From Mesorhizobium loti (GTDB lineage Bacteria > Pseudomonadota > Alphaproteobacteria > Rhizobiales > Rhizobiaceae), in the NCBI RefSeq assembly GCF_002858745.1, contig NZ_PJRO01000004.1, positions 372,001-436,000 of the forward strand: a stretch of 64,000 bases of DNA, given 5' to 3'. The position numbers and the translations under genes are program-made. A model generated the notes under the pieces. That model ran no database searches. It was not told the DNA's origin and saw nothing but the letters and a program-made list of their open reading frames with translations. This document shows positions 28,004-37,275 of the stretch, in pieces. Every line of letters starts with the position of its first letter. Within the stretch, counting starts at the first letter, position 1.

Positions 28004-30160
28004 TCACAGTGCAGAAAGCTTTTCAGGCGTGGTGGGCGGAACGAGCGCGGGCGCGCCCTCGAAGGTCTTGGAGAGCGTGCGCAGGGCCAGCGTGGTGCGG
28101 CTGGAGAGCACTGGCGGGCGTTCCACCGCGATCCTTGCTTCCTCTTCCGCTGCCTGCTTCTTCTGCGCTTCCTCGGCCTTCGCTGCCACCGTCTTGTCGA
28201 CGAAAGGCTGGTCAATGCCGGGTATAGGCTTCAGGTCGATGTTCTGGTGGGCATAGACCATCATGCGCTGCCAGATCATCGCCGGCAGCGAACCTCCGGT
28301 CATGTTGTTGGTCGGCCGGAAATCGTCATTGCCGAGCCAGACAGCCGCCGTGTAGTTGCCGGTAAAGCCGACATACCAGGCGTCACGATAGCTCTGCGTG
28401 GTACCGGTCTTGCCACCGGAAACGATGTTGGGCAGTGCAGCGCGCCGCGCAGTGCCGATGACAGGAACCTGTGTCAGCATGGCGTTCATCGAGCGAAGCG
28501 CCTTTTCCGACAGCACGCGGCGCGGTGCCGGCGCGTTCTTGGCCCAGTCGTAGACGACCTCGCCGGTATGGGTGACGAGTTGGGTAATGCCATGGCGGGT
28601 GCCGACATAGCCGTTCTGGGCAAAGACCGAATAGCCAGTTGCCTGGTCCATAACTGTCATTCCGGAGGTGCCGAGCACCATGGTCTTGTGCGATTCCAGG
28701 GGGGATTCAACACCCATATCCTCGGCCAGCTTCTTGATCGGCGGGATCGACAGCGAGTCCTTTGCGAGCCTGACCGGCACGGTGTTAATGGATTTCACAA
28801 AAGCATTGAGCAACGTTATCTTGCCGCCGAAACTGCCGCTGTAGTTCTTCGGCGACCAGTTGCCCCAGCTGACGGGCCCGCTCGAGACCACAGAATCCGG
28901 CGTGAAGCCGTGTTCCATGGCTGTCGCATAGACATAGGGTTTGAATGACGACCCGGTCTGGCGCAGCGCCCTGGTGGCGCGGTTGAACTGGCTGGCGCCA
29001 TAGTCGCGTCCGCCGACAATGGCGCGAACCGAGCCATTGGTCTCGATGACGACGACAGCGCCTTCGGTGACGCGATACTCCTTGCCGTACTGGCGCAGGT
29101 GGAACTCGACCGATTCTTCGGCTGCGTCCTGGATGTTGGCGTCGAATGTGGTGTGGGCGACCAGCGAGTGCGTGCCCTTCGGCGCGATCTTCTTGACCTC
29201 GTCGAAGGCCCAATCGAGGAAGTAGTCTGGGCTCTTGCGCTCACCGCGGTCGACAACATTGGCCGGATGCAACCTGGCTTGCAGCACCTGGCCTTCCGAC
29301 ATGAAGCCACTGTCGACCATGTTGTTGAGCACGACGTTGGCGCGGGCGCGCGCCGCCGGCAGGTTGATGTGCGGCGCGTATTTTGTTGGCGCCTTGAACA
29401 GGCCGGCGAGCATCGCTGCCTCTGCCAGCGTCAGGTCTTTCACGCTCTTGCCGAAATAGAAGTCGGCCGCCGCCTCGATGCCGAAAGTGCCGCCGCCCAT
29501 ATAGGAGCGGTCGAGATAGAGCTGCAGGATCTCCTTCTTGGAAAGATTGGCCTCCAGCCACAGCGAAAGGAAGGCTTCCTTGACCTTGCGTTCGAGCGTG
29601 CGCTCGTTGGTAAGGAACAGGTTCTTGGCCAATTGCTGGGTGATGGAGGAGCCACCCTGCACGACCGAATTTGCCCGCACATTTTCGGTCAGCGCGCGCG
29701 CCAGCCCGAGGAAATCGATGCCGTAATGTTCGAAGAAGCGGCGATCTTCGGTGGACAGAACGGCCTTGATGACATGATCCGGCATCTGGTCGACGGGTAC
29801 TGAGTCGCGCTGGATGATACCGCGCTGGCCGACTTCGTTGCCGTAGCGGTCGAGGAAGGTTACCGCGAAATCGCCCTGTGCCCGCCAGTCGCCCGATGTT
29901 TCCTGGAAGGCGGGCAGGGCGAGCGCCAGCAGCGCGACCGAAGCGCCAGTGCCAAGCGTAAAACCCTCGGATAGTGCTTCGATCAGCCAGCGGCGCCAGC
30001 CGGTGACCTTGAAGCGACGAAAGAAGATGGTCGCCGCTTCCCAGAATTCGCTGGCGCGATAGCGCAGCCTGTAGAGGCTGGAGTCCAGCCACGCGTCCAG
30101 CGACAGGAACCAGGCCGCGATCGGCCCTCTTTTTTTGCGCGGTTCCTGGGGGATGTTCAT
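28004..30160 (-). CDS. class A penicillin-binding protein (1A/1C family)
   Basis: 718 residues: a bifunctional peptidoglycan glycosyltransferase and transpeptidase. A cytoplasmic lead and one membrane helix (about 62-85) precede the GT51 domain (about 125-300: STEDRRFFEHYGID; GGSSITQQLAKNLFL). The transpeptidase domain shows the active Ser in TGSSFKPY, SINTVPV as the SxN-like box, and KTG in SGGKTGTTQSYRDAWYVGFT. It polymerises and crosslinks wall peptidoglycan in the periplasm. The C-terminus ends in an Ala/Glu-rich linker and a short tail. Several class A PBPs are usual in Rhizobiales, so no paralogue name is given. Confidence 0.93.
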   Translation of the reverse strand: MNIPQEPRKKRGPIAAWFLSLDAWLDSSLYRLRYRASEFWEAATIFFRRFKVTGWRRWLIEALSEGFTLGTGASVALLALALPAFQETSGDWRAQGDFAVTFLDRYGNEVGQRGIIQRDSVPVDQMPDHVIKAVLSTEDRRFFEHYGIDFLGLARALTENVRANSVVQGGSSITQQLAKNLFLTNERTLERKVKEAFLSLWLEANLSKKEILQLYLDRSYMGGGTFGIEAAADFYFGKSVKDLTLAEAAMLAGLFKAPTKYAPHINLPAARARANVVLNNMVDSGFMSEGQVLQARLHPANVVDRGERKSPDYFLDWAFDEVKKIAPKGTHSLVAHTTFDANIQDAAEESVEFHLRQYGKEYRVTEGAVVVIETNGSVRAIVGGRDYGASQFNRATRALRQTGSSFKPYVYATAMEHGFTPDSVVSSGPVSWGNWSPKNYSGSFGGKITLLNAFVKSINTVPVRLAKDSLSIPPIKKLAEDMGVESPLESHKTMVLGTSGMTVMDQATGYSVFAQNGYVGTRHGITQLVTHTGEVVYDWAKNAPAPRRVLSEKALRSMNAMLTQVPVIGTARRAALPNIVSGGKTGTTQSYRDAWYVGFTGNYTAAVWLGNDDFRPTNNMTGGSLPAMIWQRMMVYAHQNIDLKPIPGIDQPFVDKTVAAKAEEAQKKQAAEEEARIAVERPPVLSSRTTLALRTLSKTFEGAPALVPPTTPEKLSAL

Positions 30161-30376
30161 CGAGGCCGGTTACACGCTTGCGATGGGTTGCGCCGTGGCG
30201 CCATTATACGCGTTTTCCGCGCAATCAGGAACGCGGACAGCCCTGTTTCGGTTGCCGAGCCGACTATTCGTCGATTGCGGCGGTACTGGCAAGGGCTTCG
30301 CCATTGGATGCGCGATTGGTGAAAGGAGAGTAAAGGCAGTACTCGTGCCTGCGCACGGTGATCCCGTCTGCGCACA

Positions 30377-31195
30377 TTACTCGGAAGGAGGTTGCTGCCC
30401 GGCCATGATCTTGGCGGCGGCGTCGACGACTGCCGGCAGCGACATCAAATGGCAACCCGCGGAACCAACAAGTCCGGTCTGGACAAGGCCTTGCCGGACC
30501 AGTTCCTCGCCAATCCCCGGAAACCGCTCGGCATCGCCTGTCGCAATGTCAAAACTGACCCAGCGGCGCTGTCCGTCCGCGATTATGGGGGATCCCTCGG
30601 CAATTCTCGGCAAGGATGGCCACGCTTTCTGCTCGGCCATGTGGAAAGCCGTGCATGCATCGAAATCTGCGCCGAGCAACAGAACGCGCGCTGCCGATCG
30701 GTAGAGATGTCCAAGTGGGCCGTCGTCGCCGAAAGGTTCATTGAGCGATTGCCGTGCGATGATTGCCTCCGCTTCCAGGCCAAGCGCCGAGAAGGAGCAG
30801 GTCGGGTGCAGGCTTCGACGCGCGCCCGGAAAGGTACGGAACAGTTCCGCGACAGCGCCCATATCGCGGGTCGGCGTTGTGAGGGGATCGAATGCTGGCA
30901 GCGTTGCCCGGATGGTCTCAATCCAGCTTTGAGGAACGGCTGGCGCCTGCCAGCGCGCGGGATCGCTGAGTTGCGACGATTGCGAGGGCATCACCAGTGT
31001 GCCGGTCTCGCCAACCGCACCGAGCAAGGCGCGCACGATCGCTTCCGCGCCGCCCGAGACCCAACCCAGTTTGCTCATGGAGCAGTGAACGAGCAGCGTT
31101 TCTCCCGGTTTCACCCCCAGGCGCTGCAGGTCCCGGACCAAGCTGTCTAGGGTCCTTGGCGCGGCAGTGGCGGCGATGATGCTGTGTTCTGTCAT
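30377..31195 (-). CDS. AAC(3)-family aminoglycoside N-acetyltransferase-like protein
   Basis: 272 residues of the Antibiotic_NAT fold: LGVKPGETLLVHCSMSKLGW near the N-terminus, TLVMPSQSSQLSDPARW, and TRDMGAVAELFRTFPGARRS followed by HPTCSFSALG with the catalytic-type His. Members acetylate the 3-amino group of aminoglycosides, but many chromosomal homologues have no proven antibiotic substrate. The start at 31195 follows AAGGTCGG; the longer frame to 31420 would run into the repeat and is rejected. Whether it confers resistance cannot be told. Confidence 0.85.
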   Translation of the reverse strand: MTEHSIIAATAAPRTLDSLVRDLQRLGVKPGETLLVHCSMSKLGWVSGGAEAIVRALLGAVGETGTLVMPSQSSQLSDPARWQAPAVPQSWIETIRATLPAFDPLTTPTRDMGAVAELFRTFPGARRSLHPTCSFSALGLEAEAIIARQSLNEPFGDDGPLGHLYRSAARVLLLGADFDACTAFHMAEQKAWPSLPRIAEGSPIIADGQRRWVSFDIATGDAERFPGIGEELVRQGLVQTGLVGSAGCHLMSLPAVVDAAAKIMAGQQPPSE

Positions 31196-31275
31196 CCGAC
31201 CTTCCTTGAAGCAGCGGGCATTTGCGCTGTAGGCCGCATCTTTGTCGTGATCTCCGCCGGCCTGGGAGCGCGTTT

Positions 31276-31381
31276 CTAGAGCAATTCCAGGAAAAGTGTG
31301 TAACGGTTTTCCGTTCGGAATTGCGAAAAAACAAAGAGTTAGAGCGTTTCCGCGTTTCCGTGAAAAACGGAAACGCTCTAG
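31276..31381. repeat. RIME-like mosaic repeat, copy 4 (inverted)
   Basis: A complete copy bounded by CTAG at both ends (31275-31278 and 31378-31381), in the promoter region between the AAC(3)-like gene and the GNAT gene. Both hairpins are perfect or nearly so. The symmetric CTAG ends suggest the insertion target. Confidence 0.88.
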
Positions 31382-31501
31382 GATAAGCCGGTCCTCCCGC
31401 AAAGGATCGCGTCGCCGCATCGATTGGCACGAATGGCCATGGCGCGTGGTAGAGGTTCATAAATTCCTTGTCCCACAAGCTGAGGCTGGCAATAAAGACG
31501 T

Positions 31502-31933
31502 ATGACAGCATCCTTGGATAAACAGCCCGGTAATCCTCAGCCGCACGTCCAATGGCGTGGCGCTTTCGAGAATGTCGAGTTGAATGCTCTACATGCCCAC
31601 TGTTTCGAACACGCCGTGTTCGACGATGATTGGTGGGCGCAGGTCAACCGCTTCAGCCTTGGCTGGGTGACGATGCGGGTCCGGGACAAATTTGCCGGCT
31701 TCGTCAACGTCGCCTGGGATGGCGGCGTACATGCCTTCCTGCTCGATACGATGGTTTGTTCGGCTCACCGTCGCCACGGCTATGCATCGCACCTGGTGCG
31801 GGTCGCCGTCGACAATGCCAAGGCCTCACGCTGTGAATGGCTGCATGTCGATTTCGATCCGCATCTGCGGGATTTTTACTTCGGCGCGTGCGGGTTCAGG
31901 CCGACCGATGCCGGGTTGATACAGCTGCGATAG
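31502..31933 (+). CDS. GNAT family N-acetyltransferase
   Basis: 143 residues. The core has GFVNVAWDGGVHAFLLDTMV and the acetyl-CoA loop HRRHGYASHLVRVAVDNAK (about 89-108, RRHGYA as the Q/RxxGxG/A variant), ending with DFYFGACGFRPTDAGL. Substrate unknown. It is divergent from the AAC(3)-like gene, and convergent with the SDR gene only 8 bases away. Confidence 0.85.
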   Translation: MTASLDKQPGNPQPHVQWRGAFENVELNALHAHCFEHAVFDDDWWAQVNRFSLGWVTMRVRDKFAGFVNVAWDGGVHAFLLDTMVCSAHRRHGYASHLVRVAVDNAKASRCEWLHVDFDPHLRDFYFGACGFRPTDAGLIQLR

Positions 31934-31940
31934 ACACTGC

Positions 31941-32735
31941 CTATGCGACGCTCAGTCCGTCGACATAGGTCATGCCGGAATTTGCAACGAGGGAGCCGCC
32001 GTCCACGGCATAGACCGCACCGTTGACGAAAGACGCTGCTTGCGACAGCAGGAAAGCAACGACCTCCGCGGCTTCCATCGAGGAGCCTGCACGCCGCTGC
32101 GGCACATGTTCGCTCACTTTGGCGTAGGCAGCGTCCAGATCGGTGCCGATTGGCAGCGCGCGCATTTCCTCGTCCGCCATCTCGCTGCGGATCCAGCCTG
32201 GCGCCACGACATTGGCGCGCAGGCCGTGGCGGGCATATTCATAGGCGAGGCATTTGATGAACTGGCTGAGGCCAGCCTTGGCGGCCGAATAGGCCGAGAT
32301 GCCAGGGCCGGTTTGCACAGCACCCACCGAACTCACCGCAACCACGGCGCCGCGACTGGCCAGAAGGTGCGGCAGCGCCGCCTGGGTCATGACGAAGGGC
32401 GCGGTCAGATTGACTGCGATCTGGTGCTCCCAATCCGTGATGGCGAGATCTGCGATCGATGTGGAAAGGATGATGCCGGCATTGAGGACAAGGCCGTCCA
32501 GGCGCCCATGGCGTTCTACGGTTTGTTGCACCAGAAGGCGCGTCGCGTCGTGGTCTGTGACATCCATGGCCACGGGATGCGCTCCGGTACGCGCAGCGAC
32601 CGTATCGAGGGCATCTTTACGGCGGCCGCAGATAATGATGTGATGGGAGTTCGCGAGCCGTTCGGCGACGGCGGCGCCAATACCGCTGCCACCACCTGTG
32701 ACGATTACCACCGGCTTGCCATTGTCAGCCTGCAT
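31941..32735 (-). CDS. short-chain dehydrogenase/reductase
   Basis: 264 residues of the classical SDR type. Cofactor motif TGGGSGIGAAVAERLA (about 13-28), NAG in LVLNAGII (about 88), active Ser in VAVSSVGAVQ, and catalytic YSAAK (about 152-156). The basic residues after strand 2 (CGRRKDAL) suggest NADP(H). Substrate unknown. The HxlR regulator gene is divergent some 340 bases away and a likely controller, as SDR genes are frequent HxlR targets. Confidence 0.92.
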   Translation of the reverse strand: MQADNGKPVVIVTGGGSGIGAAVAERLANSHHIIICGRRKDALDTVAARTGAHPVAMDVTDHDATRLLVQQTVERHGRLDGLVLNAGIILSTSIADLAITDWEHQIAVNLTAPFVMTQAALPHLLASRGAVVAVSSVGAVQTGPGISAYSAAKAGLSQFIKCLAYEYARHGLRANVVAPGWIRSEMADEEMRALPIGTDLDAAYAKVSEHVPQRRAGSSMEAAEVVAFLLSQAASFVNGAVYAVDGGSLVANSGMTYVDGLSVA

Positions 32736-32760
32736 AGCCTGTCCTCCACTCGAATGCCGA

Positions 32761-33012
32761 TCAGCCTAGCAGGCTGGCGGGAGCAATCCTGTCGTCCTCA
32801 GGGATGATCCGATCCTCGAGGTCGGATGCATGCCGTTGGCTCAAGCGCCGGTTTGCATTGGTGCAGTTGTCCGGAGCCGCATTCGGAATGCCATCAGAAT
32901 GATCCTGCGTCAGACTATTGGCCGCAAGCGGTTGCCCCGATCCGACTGCAGTCCTTGCCACAGGGGTAAGTGCGAGGATCACGACGAAACTTCGAAATTG
33001 TGAAGGAACCAA
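32761..33012 (-). CDS. possible 83-residue exported protein
   Basis: A frame upstream of the SDR gene on the same strand (26-base gap) that begins MVPSQFRSFVVILALTPVA, like a signal peptide, and continues as a polar, acidic peptide (SDLEDRIIPEDDRIAPASLL). Codon third positions are only moderately GC-rich and no ribosome site is convincing. It fills most of the region between the SDR and HxlR genes. No family recognised; could be non-coding. Confidence 0.3.
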   Translation of the reverse strand: MVPSQFRSFVVILALTPVARTAVGSGQPLAANSLTQDHSDGIPNAAPDNCTNANRRLSQRHASDLEDRIIPEDDRIAPASLLG

Positions 33013-33073
33013 AGCAGCCTACGGCTGTTACTGCGCGGGTTTCGATTTGGGGGGAACAGATCAGGAGACAGTT

Positions 33074-33466
33074 ATGAACGATCACGTCACCGACCGTTGG
33101 GCCGTCGATGGCGATACGATGTTTGAACTTTTCTCCGACAAATGGACCCTCATCGTTCTGAGGCAGATCTACCTTGACGGAGGTGCCGCGCGGTTCAATG
33201 CACTCAAGCGTCAGGTAAAAGGCATCAGCCAGAAAACGCTGACGCAGTCCCTGCGGCGGCTTGAGCGCAATGGCCTTGTCGATCGTCACCTCGTCGACAC
33301 GACGCCACCCGGCGTTGAATACAGCCTCACCGCGCTGGGCAATTCCTTGAAATTGCCCCTCGGCGTTCTGCGTGACTGGTCCGAAAACAACGCCCGTGAG
33401 ATCCACAACGCGCAGCAGATGTTCGACCAGAAACAATCGAAATCCGCCGGATCCATGGTCGTTTGA
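33074..33466 (+). CDS. HxlR-family transcriptional regulator
   Basis: 130 residues of the winged-helix HxlR type: FSDKWTLIVLRQIYLDGG, RFNALKRQVKGISQKTLTQS and LRRLERNGLVDRHLVD are the classic motifs. No Cys is in the usual redox-sensing place, so the signal is unknown. The start at 33074 has CAGGAGACA just upstream. Likely controls the divergent SDR gene. Confidence 0.92.
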   Translation: MNDHVTDRWAVDGDTMFELFSDKWTLIVLRQIYLDGGAARFNALKRQVKGISQKTLTQSLRRLERNGLVDRHLVDTTPPGVEYSLTALGNSLKLPLGVLRDWSENNAREIHNAQQMFDQKQSKSAGSMVV

Positions 33467-33787
33467 CCGAGTGTGTCTTCATTGCAACATGAATAAGACA
33501 CTATTGGTGTGGTTTCGTATCATGGATGCCGGTATGAAAATTAAGACTATTCCATAAGATTTTTCTTTAACAGCAAATTTTACAGAAAAATCAGTGACTT
33601 GATGGTTGGTAGTATCCATGTGGGTACTTAAGTGTAATTTGGAATGTTACAGATCGGTAACATTTTTGTTATCAAGATCATCGCCACAAATTATGCATAG
33701 TCCGACCGTTCGGATCGGGAACTTCCGGCGGCGTTTTGCTCGCGACTGGGGGAACTTGACGGTCCTAAGCACGAACAGGGGATATCA
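33467..33787. promoter_or_regulatory. AT-rich porin upstream region with dyad AATGTTAC-N6-GTAACATT
   Basis: 321 bases, far richer in A/T than the surrounding genes up to about 33710. The dyad at 33643-33664 is perfect over eight bases per side and is followed by TTTTG. It might be an operator for porin control or a weak terminator for the HxlR gene. AT-rich content suggests binding by MucR or a similar protein. Confidence 0.5.
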
Positions 33788-34948
33788 GTGAAAATCCACA
33801 CCCTTCTTCTCGGCTCGGCAGCGGCTTTGATTGCCGTTTCCGGCGCGCGCGCCGCCGACGCCGTTGTCGTCGCAGAGCCGGAACCGGCAGAATACGTCAA
33901 GATCTGCGACGTCTACGGCGCCGGCTACTTCTACATCCCAGGCACCGAGACCTGCCTGCGCATCGGCGGATATGTCCGCTACGATGCGGGCTTCGGCGAC
34001 CTTGGCTCGTTCGACGGTGCCAAGACCCGCGATCGTCTTAATGGCGATGAGCAGGACACCTGGCAGAAGAACGCCCGCCTTGCCCTGCGCACCTGGACTG
34101 GCCAGGAAACTGAGTACGGCACGTTGAAGACGTTTACCGAAACCCGCTTCAACTTTGGCAACCGCGATGGCTCTGGCGAAGCCGGCAACAAAGGCGACAT
34201 CCAGCTCAAGTGGGCCTGGATTCAGCTCGGTGGCCTGCGCGTTGGTAAGGATGAGTCGGCCTATGACACCTTCTCGGGTTATGCCGCCAACGTCATCCAG
34301 GATACGCTGGTTCCTTACGGCGAGTTCGACACCAACCTGATCAGCTACACCTTCGACGGCGGTAACGGCTTCTCCGCGATCGTGTCGCTCGAACAGGGCT
34401 CGGGCAGCTACAACACCTATGTCAAGGACGGAGCCGACAACTGGGTCTTTGCTACAGGCAACGACCAGACGATCGACAGCTACGTTCCGAACGTCGTTGT
34501 CGGTGCCAAGTACACGCAAGGGTGGGGCGGCATCTCCGGTGTCGTTGCCTATAATTCTTCGTGGGAAGAGTGGGCCGGCAAGGTTCGCCTGGACGTGAAC
34601 GCAACCGACCAGATCTCGCTGTTCATCATGGGCGGCTACGGTACCGACGACAACATCTACCGCAGCTTCTACAAGCCATGGGGCGGCAACTGGGCCGTCT
34701 GGGGCGGCGGCACCTACAAGTTCAACGAGAAGACCTCTTTGAATGCTCAGGTGTCGTATGACGAAGGCGAGACCCTCGGCGTCGCCGTCAACGTCGCGCA
34801 CCAGCTGGTTCCGGGCTTCACTGTCACGGCCGAAGTTGACTACGTCAACGAAGGCAAGTTCGGCAAGGCCGACTATCGCGGCAGCTGGTCGGGTGCGGAC
34901 AAGGACAGCAGCGTCGGCGGTATCCTCCGCTTCCAGCGCGACTTCTAG
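33788..34948 (+). CDS. major outer-membrane porin (rhizobial Omp/RopA type)
   Basis: 386 residues. Signal peptide MKIHTLLLGSAAALIAVSGARA, then the family-specific start of Rhizobiales porins (EPAEYVKICDVYGAGYFYIPGTETC with two conserved Cys) and RIGGYVRYDAGFG. Alternating beta-strand pattern to the C-terminal GGILRFQRDF, which ends in Phe as needed for BAM-dependent assembly. Forms a trimeric diffusion channel. Strong codon bias and the long regulatory region suggest high expression. Terminator follows. Confidence 0.95.
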   Translation: MKIHTLLLGSAAALIAVSGARAADAVVVAEPEPAEYVKICDVYGAGYFYIPGTETCLRIGGYVRYDAGFGDLGSFDGAKTRDRLNGDEQDTWQKNARLALRTWTGQETEYGTLKTFTETRFNFGNRDGSGEAGNKGDIQLKWAWIQLGGLRVGKDESAYDTFSGYAANVIQDTLVPYGEFDTNLISYTFDGGNGFSAIVSLEQGSGSYNTYVKDGADNWVFATGNDQTIDSYVPNVVVGAKYTQGWGGISGVVAYNSSWEEWAGKVRLDVNATDQISLFIMGGYGTDDNIYRSFYKPWGGNWAVWGGGTYKFNEKTSLNAQVSYDEGETLGVAVNVAHQLVPGFTVTAEVDYVNEGKFGKADYRGSWSGADKDSSVGGILRFQRDF

Positions 34949-35260
34949 GACATTTCTCTTTTAGCGGGTGCCGGCTTGACCTCCAGTCATTCGCTCTTTT
35001 TATCGAGGTGAAGATTCACCGAAAAATGGCCCGGCCTCTGGTCGGGCCATTTTTTTGTTCATAGATCGTGTTCCGAACCACAACAACGGCACCGTAACGC
35101 TGCTGGCTTCAGCCTTTGGTCCAGAATCCCCTTTTGCATTGACGCTACGTCAATCGCGGTTGCCGCTTCCATTTCCTGATGGCGATATATGCCCGTCGCT
35201 CAGTTGATCGAAAGATCAAAGGAGGACTGAGCGCGTTTTCATCAGAGTGGAGGAGACACT
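34949..35260. other. 312-base gap between porin and P1 peptidase
   Basis: Contains the porin terminator at 35022-35056 and the promoter region of the peptidase. No gene seen. Confidence 0.6.
35022..35056 (+). terminator. intrinsic terminator after porin
   Basis: Stem AAATGGCCCG / CGGGCCATTT (35024-35033 with 35043-35052) followed by a T run. Confidence 0.92.
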
Positions 35261-36442
35261 ATGGAACGTGCGAACAGAAGTTTGGTCGGAGCGGTATGCG
35301 GCATTGCTCTGGCCATAAGCGCGGCAGCCGTATCGGCTGCCGACAAACCGCGTGCTCGCGACCTCGGCATCCCATTCGAGGGGACGCCGGGGCCGAACAA
35401 TGCCATCACTGACGTGCCTGGCGTAACCGTCGGTTATTCAACGATTATTGAAGGCGAAGGCAAGATCGAGGTCGGCAAGGGGCCGGTGCGCACCGGCGTC
35501 ACGGCAATCCTGCCGCGTGGCAAAACGTTCGGACCATCCTTCGCCGGCTGGTATTCGCTGAACGGCAATGGCGAGATGACCGGAACGACCTGGATCGAGG
35601 AAAGTGGTTTCCTCGAGGGCCCGATCATGATCACCAACACGCACAGCGTCGGTGTGGTGCGCGACGCGGTGATTTCCTGGGAAGCCGAGAACAATCTCGT
35701 CGGTCCGCATTTTCGCGATCTCTATTGGCGGCTACCGGTGGTGGCCGAAACCTGGGATGGCATCCTGAATGACATCAACGGCATGCATGTGAAGAAAGAG
35801 CATGTCTACGCTGCGCTCGATTCGGCGAAATCCGGTGCGATCGCCGAAGGCAATGTCGGCGGCGGCACTGGCATGAACCTGTTCAACTTCAAGGGTGGCA
35901 CCGGCACCGCCTCGCGCAAGCTGTCGACCGAGGACGGCGGCTATAATGTCGGTGTGCTGGTCCAAGGCAATTTCGGCTCGCGCGCCGATCTTACCATTGC
36001 CGGCGCTCCCGTTGGCAAGGAGATCACCGACCTGATGCCGGACGTGTCATGGAAGCGCGAGGAGGCGGGGTCGATCATCGTCGTGGTGGCGACCGACGCG
36101 CCGCTGTTGCCGCATCAGCTGAAGCGTCTCGCTCGCCGTGTACCGCTCGGCATCGCCAAGACCGGTGGTTATGGCGGCAATGGTAGCGGTGATATTTTCA
36201 TCACCTTCTCGACCGCCAATCCGGAGGCCTTCAACCAGGAGAAGAACACGACGGTCGAAATGGTCTCCAACGACAAGATCAATCCGCTGTTCCATGCCAC
36301 GGCGGATGCGACGGAAGAGGCGATCATCAATGCCATGATTGCGGCCGAAACCATGAAGGGCCGCGACGACAATGTCTCTTTTGCTATCCCGCACGACCGG
36401 CTGCAGGACGCGCTGAAGAAGTACAACCGGCTGGCGAAATAA
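35261..36442 (+). CDS. P1 family peptidase (DmpA/BapA-like aminopeptidase), exported
   Basis: 393 residues. A signal peptide (VGAVCGIALAISAAAVSA) precedes RARDLGIPFEGTPGPNNAITDVPGV, the start of the DmpA/ornithine-acetyltransferase-like NTN hydrolases. GGGTGMNLFNFKGGTGTASR is the family motif, and the autoprocessing Gly-Ser with nucleophile Ser is in EAGSIIVVVATDAPL (about 269-270). Such enzymes remove N-terminal residues, including D-amino acids and beta-amino acids. Export to the periplasm is unusual only in that some homologues are cytoplasmic. The ribosome site GGAGGAG is strong. Confidence 0.9.
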   Translation: MERANRSLVGAVCGIALAISAAAVSAADKPRARDLGIPFEGTPGPNNAITDVPGVTVGYSTIIEGEGKIEVGKGPVRTGVTAILPRGKTFGPSFAGWYSLNGNGEMTGTTWIEESGFLEGPIMITNTHSVGVVRDAVISWEAENNLVGPHFRDLYWRLPVVAETWDGILNDINGMHVKKEHVYAALDSAKSGAIAEGNVGGGTGMNLFNFKGGTGTASRKLSTEDGGYNVGVLVQGNFGSRADLTIAGAPVGKEITDLMPDVSWKREEAGSIIVVVATDAPLLPHQLKRLARRVPLGIAKTGGYGGNGSGDIFITFSTANPEAFNQEKNTTVEMVSNDKINPLFHATADATEEAIINAMIAAETMKGRDDNVSFAIPHDRLQDALKKYNRLAK

Positions 36443-36498
36443 AGCCATCTCAAAGGGCCGGCTCGCTGTGGGGGCCGGCCACCTCATATCCGCAATAA

Positions 36499-37275
36499 CT
36501 ACGCCTGCGATGCCATGATGCGCTTGTGCACAGCGTCCAGGCTCTGGGTAAAGGTGTCGAACAGCCCGGCGTTGGTCAGCTGGCGCAGGATCTGTTCGTT
36601 GATGCCGCCACGCGTCGCGTATTCCTGCGACAGATGCATGAATCCGGCATCGGGCGAAGAGTCGGGCGCGTTGGCCAGCGCCTTGAACAGCGTGGCGATG
36701 TAGTCGCGCCCTTTGAGGTCGTCGACCCCTTGGGTTTTCAGCCATGCATGGATGGTATCGAGATATTTGAAAAAACTGGCGTAGGTCGCTGTCACGACGC
36801 TGAGGGCGTCGAACTCATGCGCGTTCTCGACCTCGATCGCTTTCCCGAGCTTGCCAAAGAAGGCGGCTACATCCTTGTCCGGCGGGCAAATGATGGTGGC
36901 GCCCTGTCTCGACGCGATCATTGGCATCGGCAGCGCCTTGATCAGCCTGTGCGCTGGCGCAACCAGGGTAGCGATCTCCTTCAGCGAGAGCGTGGCAATC
37001 AGGCTGACCACACGATGGTCGGGGCGGAACCGCAGCGATGGGATGACCTCGTGCGCGACCTGCGGACGGACCGCTAGCATCACTGTGTCGCTACCGTCGA
37101 GAACGGCCTGGTTGTCGGCCGCCACCTGCACATCCTCGAAGCGCGCTGCGAGGCTTGCCGCAATCTCCTCATTGCGCGGCGATAGAAGGACCGACACTGA
37201 ATTGTCGCCTATGGATTTGAGCCCTGTGACAATTGCTGCGGTGAGCGCGCCGGTGCCGACGAAGCCAAGTTTCAT
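36499..37275 (-). CDS. pyrroline-5-carboxylate reductase-like oxidoreductase
   Basis: 258 residues from ATG 37275 (MKLGFVGTGALTAAIVTGL), a Rossmann start typical of ProC. VMLAVRPQVAHEVIPSLRF is the second family motif. The C-terminal dimer domain differs from canonical ProC: the usual proline-biosynthesis motif GSGPAY and substrate Thr are not evident (SVVTATYASFFKYLDTIHAW instead). It may therefore reduce another imine. A frame upstream to 37452 is in phase but not used. Confidence 0.8.
   Translation of the reverse strand: MKLGFVGTGALTAAIVTGLKSIGDNSVSVLLSPRNEEIAASLAARFEDVQVAADNQAVLDGSDTVMLAVRPQVAHEVIPSLRFRPDHRVVSLIATLSLKEIATLVAPAHRLIKALPMPMIASRQGATIICPPDKDVAAFFGKLGKAIEVENAHEFDALSVVTATYASFFKYLDTIHAWLKTQGVDDLKGRDYIATLFKALANAPDSSPDAGFMHLSQEYATRGGINEQILRQLTNAGLFDTFTQSLDAVHKRIMASQA

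Noticed and set aside
30161..30376. Small reading frames between the PBP and AAC(3)-like genes
   Set aside because: Arg-rich, no ribosome site, and no recognisable domain; treated as non-coding.
33785..34801. 338-residue frame antisense to the porin
   Set aside because: The plus-strand porin has a signal peptide, conserved cysteines and a terminal Phe; the minus frame has none of these.
36456..36479. GGCCGGC...GCCGGCC hairpin as a terminator
   Set aside because: Seven-bp stem with a large loop and no T run between convergent genes; too weak to list as a terminator.
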